Shown here in pieces: positions 7,690 to 11,675 of a DNA stretch of 11,675 bases. The DNA is from Dictyocoela muelleri (taxonomy: Eukaryota; Microsporidia): NCBI GenBank assembly GCA_016256075.1, contig SDVU01000633.1:1-11675 (forward strand), read 5' to 3'. A model generated the notes under the pieces. The model did not search any database and had not been told where the DNA came from. It saw only the letters and a list, made by a program, of their open reading frames with translations. The position numbers and the translations under genes are program-made. The number at the start of each line of letters is the position of its first letter. The first letter of the stretch is position 1.

Positions 7690-9693
7690 TTAATTAATCC
7701 CTAACATAATTCTGATTTTTGTAAGATCAGAAGAATCACAAACCAAAGTTGTTGCTTTTAAAATATCATCATTACTCACATCACAACACAAATTTAGAGG
7801 GAAAAAGTATGGTGCAATGGAAGCTACTAATTCATCATAATAAATCTTATTTCTATTAAGATTATTCATTTTTTTGAATAAATTTAAAATTTTGATCAAT
7901 AATTTCAAACGATCTTGGGCCATAACAAGTTTTCCATTTTGTTTGATTATTAATTCACCCTCTTCCCCTTTATTAAGCAGAACTTTTAAAATTATCTCAG
8001 AATATTCTGTATTTATGAACCCGTTTAATTCTTTCCCTACATACATCTTTATGGCTGCTACTATTTCATAGGGGTTATAATTCCAGAACTCAACATTATC
8101 CCCATTAGTTAAAACCCGGACTATTTCTTTATAATTTTCATCAGTGCAAGGTGTCGTGAATAAATTTGAGTGATTGTAATGATTACTTTCAAGGTAATCA
8201 ATCATTGTGTAAACAGCTGGATTAACTTCAACTGTATTATCTTCTGATCCTGAACAACACATTCCACATGTAAAAAAATCGCATATTTGCCCAAATATGT
8301 TATTTTTCTCTTTATGTGCCAAGATTGCTTCAGATGCATCTTTTTGAGCTTTTGTAAATAAATTTTCATCAGTGGAGAAGACTGGTTTGAAAAATGGTTC
8401 TTCATCGTTAATGAAGTATTTTTTCTTTACAACTCCGTCTTTATTTTCAGAAACTTCAATTTTATTATCATCCTTTTCTGTAGGGGTGATTTTTTCCTCA
8501 TCTGTGGGTTTTTCATCTGTGAGTTTTTCATCAAGAGCTCTTTCATCAGTGACATTTTCATCAATGTCTTGTTCATCAGAGGTGTTTGTTTCATCAGTTG
8601 TGATTGTTTCTTCGTCAATAGGCGATTCAGAAAAGCCCTTTTCTTCTTCACCAGTTAAATCTGAAACTTCCTTTTCAATGTTTTCAGTTTCACGATTGCA
8701 ATCTTCTGCAATTGTTTCTTCATCTTTAACAGTCGACAAACTCATTTCTAAATGAGGCTCAACTTCTTTAGACTTCAACTCTTCAGGTTCTAAATTGATC
8801 AACTTCTTTTCAATTTCACCTGCAAATTTTTCAACATCAATTGATGACTTTTCATTGTTTTCGATATTCTTCAAGAAATTTTCATCTTGAGAGTCTTTTT
8901 TATCCATGTTCATTTCATCCACACAAAAATTCTCGATTTTTACATCCTGTTTCTCAATTTTATTAGAATCTTCTTTTTCAGGTTTATTATTTTCATTTGA
9001 CAAATCCCGACCTGAAATTATCTCATCTGTATTTTCACAAATAATCTTTTCGTCATCAGATGAATCTTCGATTTCAATTTTAAGGGATTCCACTTTCTCA
9101 TCACTAGAAACAGAATTACTTACCTCTTGGTTTTGTTCACTTTCAGAATCATTATCTGCTTCGCCCAAAGCAGACAATTCATGGTTTTCATTTTTAGTTT
9201 CATAGTGAATTGAATCTTCTTCAATTGATTTTTTTCTTATTTCAGAAGAGTTTTCAGAAAATTCTGATGGTTCTTCATGATTCAACTTATCTTGATCATC
9301 TGGTTGGTTAACAGTTAATTCTTCATTATTGAATATTTTTTGTTCTTCAACCTCTTCACCATCCTTTCTCTGTTCTTCAGCATATTCAGGTGTTTTATTT
9401 ATTTCTTTAGGATTTCCACACTCTACCAAACTGTGATTGACTACATTATTTTTTGTCTTTAAAGAATTACCATCAGCAGAGGTATTTCTACTCATCTTTT
9501 CATAAAACAATATCAACTGCCTCACATTTTTGCCATTTTCATTGTTTTTAGGTTTATCATCATTTAGGTTCTCTTTATGATCACATTCCATGTCATTTCT
9601 ACTGTCCACAGCATAGTCTGGCTTTATTGACTTAGATTCAAATAAGTCAATAAGTTCTTTCATTCCTATTTTTTGGTATGTATTTAAACTCAT
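7690..9693 (-). CDS. Acidic protein with C-terminal diverged RhoGAP-like domain
   Basis: An intronless gene of 667 codons and the only likely intact host gene here. The frame opens at a TTG at 9705, but the ATG at 9693 (MSLNTYQKIG) sits directly behind CCCC and is preferred. Residues about 30-420 are acidic, low-complexity, rich in Glu, Asp, Lys, Asn and Ser, and probably disordered. Residues 471-480 (CDFFTCGMCC) form a cysteine cluster that could be lipid-modified or bind metal. From about 491 to 633 the pattern fits a RhoGAP fold: AVYTMIDYLESN, NLFTTPC, PYEIVAAIKMYVGKELNGFI and DELVASIAPYFFP. RhoGAPs speed GTP hydrolysis by Rho-family GTPases in actin, polarity or trafficking control. Here the usual GLFRxxG is NLFTTPC, so the arginine finger appears to be Thr (about residue 513), and the NLA...P Asn appears to be Glu; the core Lys is kept (AAIK). 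It may bind a GTPase without activating it, or be a non-standard GAP. The domain call is by pattern only. Confidence 0.8.
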   Translation of the reverse strand: MSLNTYQKIGMKELIDLFESKSIKPDYAVDSRNDMECDHKENLNDDKPKNNENGKNVRQLILFYEKMSRNTSADGNSLKTKNNVVNHSLVECGNPKEINKTPEYAEEQRKDGEEVEEQKIFNNEELTVNQPDDQDKLNHEEPSEFSENSSEIRKKSIEEDSIHYETKNENHELSALGEADNDSESEQNQEVSNSVSSDEKVESLKIEIEDSSDDEKIICENTDEIISGRDLSNENNKPEKEDSNKIEKQDVKIENFCVDEMNMDKKDSQDENFLKNIENNEKSSIDVEKFAGEIEKKLINLEPEELKSKEVEPHLEMSLSTVKDEETIAEDCNRETENIEKEVSDLTGEEEKGFSESPIDEETITTDETNTSDEQDIDENVTDERALDEKLTDEKPTDEEKITPTEKDDNKIEVSENKDGVVKKKYFINDEEPFFKPVFSTDENLFTKAQKDASEAILAHKEKNNIFGQICDFFTCGMCCSGSEDNTVEVNPAVYTMIDYLESNHYNHSNLFTTPCTDENYKEIVRVLTNGDNVEFWNYNPYEIVAAIKMYVGKELNGFINTEYSEIILKVLLNKGEEGELIIKQNGKLVMAQDRLKLLIKILNLFKKMNNLNRNKIYYDELVASIAPYFFPLNLCCDVSNDDILKATTLVCDSSDLTKIRIMLGIN
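8490..8610 (-). repeat. In-frame TDE/DE-rich coding repeat
   Basis: Inside the RhoGAP-like gene (residues about 360-405) a TCATCxGTG-like word recurs every 15 to 24 bases on the plus strand. It encodes repeated TDE, DEK and DEE units such as LTDEKPTDEEK. It looks like a slippage-grown acidic repeat, likely length-variable between strains. Confidence 0.65.
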
Positions 9694-9697
9694 GGGG
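9694..9697 (-). promoter_or_regulatory. CCCC motif directly before the start codon
   Basis: The minus strand reads TACAACCCCATGAG. CCC- or GGG-type motifs just upstream of start codons are a known microsporidian signal associated with very short 5' leaders. In this AT-rich stretch the run is unlikely by chance and decides for the 9693 start. The AT-rich segment just upstream (9705-9725) could provide a TATA-like element. Confidence 0.55.
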
Positions 9698-9705
9698 TTG
9701 TACAA

Positions 9706-10463
9706 TTTATTTTTTAAATATAAAAAAAATCAAAACTTCAAAATTTAATTTATCAAAAAATTTTAAATTTAACTTTTTGAGTTTAAAATTGATGTTTGAA
9801 GTGTTGATTAATTCAATTGTTGATAAAAATTAATTATTAAAGTGTTGATAAATTAAATTTCAAGTTTGATTAATTCATTTTTTGAGTTTTAAATTAATTT
9901 TTAAAGTTTTGATAAATTGACTTTTGAAGTCTTTGTAAATTCATTTTTTGAGTTTTAAAGTAACTTTTAAAATTTTTGATAATTTAAATTAATTTTTAGA
10001 GTTTTGAATATAATTTTGAGAAATTAAGTTTGAATTAAATGTTTATTACACTTTTCTTCTTGAATTTTACATTTTTTAAATATTTTTAAGCTACAATATT
10101 TTTAATTCTAGATCTATAGTTATAATTCTAGACTATAATTCTAATTTTAATATTGTTTTTAATAATAGGAATGCTTCTAGAAATAATATTATATTTTAAA
10201 TTTATATCAAAAAATTGTAGACAAATTATTTTTTATTTATCAGGAAAGCGTGTTTTGAATTACCTTTTTAGTCTAAAAACGGACTTATCAATGGAATATT
10301 CAAGTTTAATATTTAAAAACATTTTTTTCAAAAAAAAGCCAAAATTTAAAAATTAAAATTAATCTTTAAATTGATAAAAACTATCTAATTATTGTGCGAT
10401 ATAGTACGATATGGGAATATGGACACTTTTGAAGGGTTTATTTGTTAATATTTTTTGGAATTT
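9706..10463. repeat. AT-rich intergenic region with degenerate tandem repeats
   Basis: Between about 9770 and 10020, blocks of the type ATTCATTTTTTGAGTTTTAA, then TTTTGATAAATT, then TTTTGAAG recur; the clearest pair, anchored at GAGTTTT (9884 and 9950), has a 66-base period. Further right, short TCTAGA and TATAATTCTAG words recur near 10110-10140. Open frames here are AT-bias products; no gene is supported. Confidence 0.5.
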
Positions 10464-10551
10464 TCATTACTATTACTCACTTTTTTCATTATTATAACTC
10501 ACTATTTTCATTATTATAACTCACTTTTTATTATTATAACTCCATTTTTAT
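10464..10551 (+). repeat. 22-bp tandem repeat, about four copies
   Basis: CATTATTATAACTCACTTTT-like units follow each other with a period of about 22 bases; the first copy is slightly diverged (CATTACTATTACTCAC) and the last ones are shortened by a base or two. Confidence 0.7.
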
Positions 10552-10639
10552 TTTCTTTATTAGAAAAATGGACAAATATGCTGAGATAGCGGAAAAGTTA
10601 AAATAAGTCAAAAAATTGGTTTAAATTCTTTATTAGATA

Positions 10640-11470
10640 TACTTAGCACTAACCATTGCTTTCTGAAGCCCAATACGCATGTGTTTAAAGTAATCAATCA
10701 TCCTAAATTTCATCATTAATTGCAACATCTCTTATTAGATCAATATGTATTGCAGTAGTTGTAGATATTGGCCTTTGTCTTACACCAGCTTTGCGGCTGA
10801 AAAAAAAACTCTTCTATTGGATTGAGTAGAGTAGAGTAGATTAAGAAGGTAAGAACATGAGTATGCACTTTTTAAGAGCAGTGCTTCTCGGAATTATGTT
10901 GTCTTGTTCATAGAAGCATTGTCAATGACTATATAGTTTCCCCCCTGATGTCCTAACTGTTGAAATTCATTATTGGTTAATTCAAAAATGACCACCGATT
11001 TAATGATTCTTATTTAATTTGATTGGCCATAATACTATCTACTTGTATATCACGTAAAAGCGAAACCGTGGTGCCTTTGGAATTGAGCAAATAGATGAAG
11101 CAATTAATATTCTTTGGAGAGTAGCCTAATTTTTGGGAAGAAAAATAGAATAAACCCCCGACTCATCTAGAAAAAAAAAGCTTTTCGTACCTTATATATA
11201 AAAAATAAGAAGCATAATGAACTCTGCTAAGGATTTTTTTATTAATGTTCCTGTTAATTGCAACCAAAGTTTGAATTTTTTTCTAGTAAAATCATCATTT
11301 GATAATCCTGGAAAGAGTTGGAACCAAGTAGTAGCTATCTGTAGTAAAAAACGAAGCGAGTCTGATAGATGACTTGATTTTTACATAGATTTAAAGAGAA
11401 TTCAGAGGTAGTTAAACTCTTCTCGATTAAAATATCTTTTGAAAGGCCGGATTTTTTTTACCAGCTTACT
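10640..11470 (-). pseudogene. Tc1/mariner (IS630-type) transposase, decayed
   Basis: Minus-strand remnant of a DDE transposase. SNDDFTRKKFKLW near 11300 fits the linker between the DNA-binding and catalytic domains. FFLDESGVYSIFLPKN near 11165 carries the first catalytic Asp and is followed by an in-frame stop. NYIVIDNASMNKTT (Asp codon at 10921-10923) is the second. LIYSTLLNPIEEFFF near 10810 contains the PIE acidic residue, and KHMRIGLQKAMV near 10660 resembles the C-terminal helix. Pieces lie in at least two frames with many stops, so it is inactive. A GAGTA microsatellite-like run sits at 10825-10840. Terminal inverted repeats and the TA target were not identified, so the ends are approximate. 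Family call is strong. Confidence 0.82.
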
Positions 11471-11525
11471 TATAATTATATAAATCTATTATTTCCCTTT
11501 ATAAATATTTCTTATATATTATATA

Positions 11526-11675
11526 TTACATGCTGACAACATCCATAGCTGCCAACCCGGAGAGTTGTCTCCAACCAAGTCTTATGACCTTTGGTTCCTG
11601 GTGTTCCGATAATACGTCACTTCCTAAGCTACCCGGAAGCCCAGCTGTATACGCGATTTTCGTTTTATCAATGAC
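11526..11675. other. GC-richer segment at the window edge, identity unknown
   Basis: From about 11531 base composition rises to roughly 48% GC by count, against about a quarter in the surroundings. Both strands are open to the window end. The plus strand can be read from an ATG at 11530 (MLTTSIAANPESCLQPSL...), the minus strand ends at a TAA at 11526-11528 (...LGWRQLSGLAAMDVVSM). It could be the edge of a structural RNA gene, of a foreign or host gene, or of a GC-rich repeat. I do not recognise it with confidence. Confidence 0.4.

Noticed and set aside
8372-8755. Plus-strand open frame inside the RhoGAP-like gene
   Set aside because: Serine/phenylalanine-rich mirror of the acidic repeat region on the other strand; no independent support. 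The same holds for 7874-8071, 8906-9205, and the minus-strand frames 8202-8405 and 8427-8651.
10153-10356. 67-codon plus-strand frame
   Set aside because: Low-complexity AT-driven sequence with no motif; lies in a repeat-filled intergenic region.

Overview
Very AT-rich eukaryotic DNA, made mostly of decayed DNA transposons and simple repeats around one large intact gene. The best guess is a microsporidian with an expanded, repeat-rich genome. The reasons are an intronless diverged gene whose ATG directly follows CCCC (a start-site motif known from microsporidia), extreme AT bias, and a Merlin, pogo, Tc1/mariner and integrase-type transposon mix known from such genomes. This is inference; another AT-rich eukaryote is possible.

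Layout: 1-690 is the N-terminal part of a Merlin/IS1595-like transposase gene (minus strand), broken into frames and cut by the window edge. A GC-containing hairpin lies at 740-797. 996-2831 is a complete but dead pogo/Tigger element with terminal inverted repeats and a TA target site. 2849-3605 is AT-rich sequence with a GC-rich hairpin and a tRNA-like B box near 3450-3500. 3606-6737 is a nearly continuous chain of four inverted-repeat structures: a 913-bp element with about 180-bp TIRs and no convincing gene (3606-4518), a 146-bp palindrome (4517-4662), a 216-bp near-perfect palindrome (4735-4950), and a 1.8-kb Ginger2-like element (4952-6737) with about 265-bp TIRs and an integrase-type transposase.

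6738-7689 holds three successive minisatellites. The only likely host gene is at 7690-9693 (minus strand). It encodes a 667-aa protein with a long acidic, low-complexity N-terminal region, a cysteine cluster and a diverged C-terminal RhoGAP-like domain that lacks the usual arginine finger. 9706-10600 is AT-rich sequence with degenerate tandem repeats. About 10640-11470 is a broken Tc1/mariner (IS630-type) transposase on the minus strand. The last 145 bases jump to about 48% GC and are open on both strands, so a different sequence probably starts there.

No operon or multigene pathway is visible. The most interesting items are the apparently catalytically altered RhoGAP-like protein and the chain of inverted-repeat elements with arrayed subterminal motifs.
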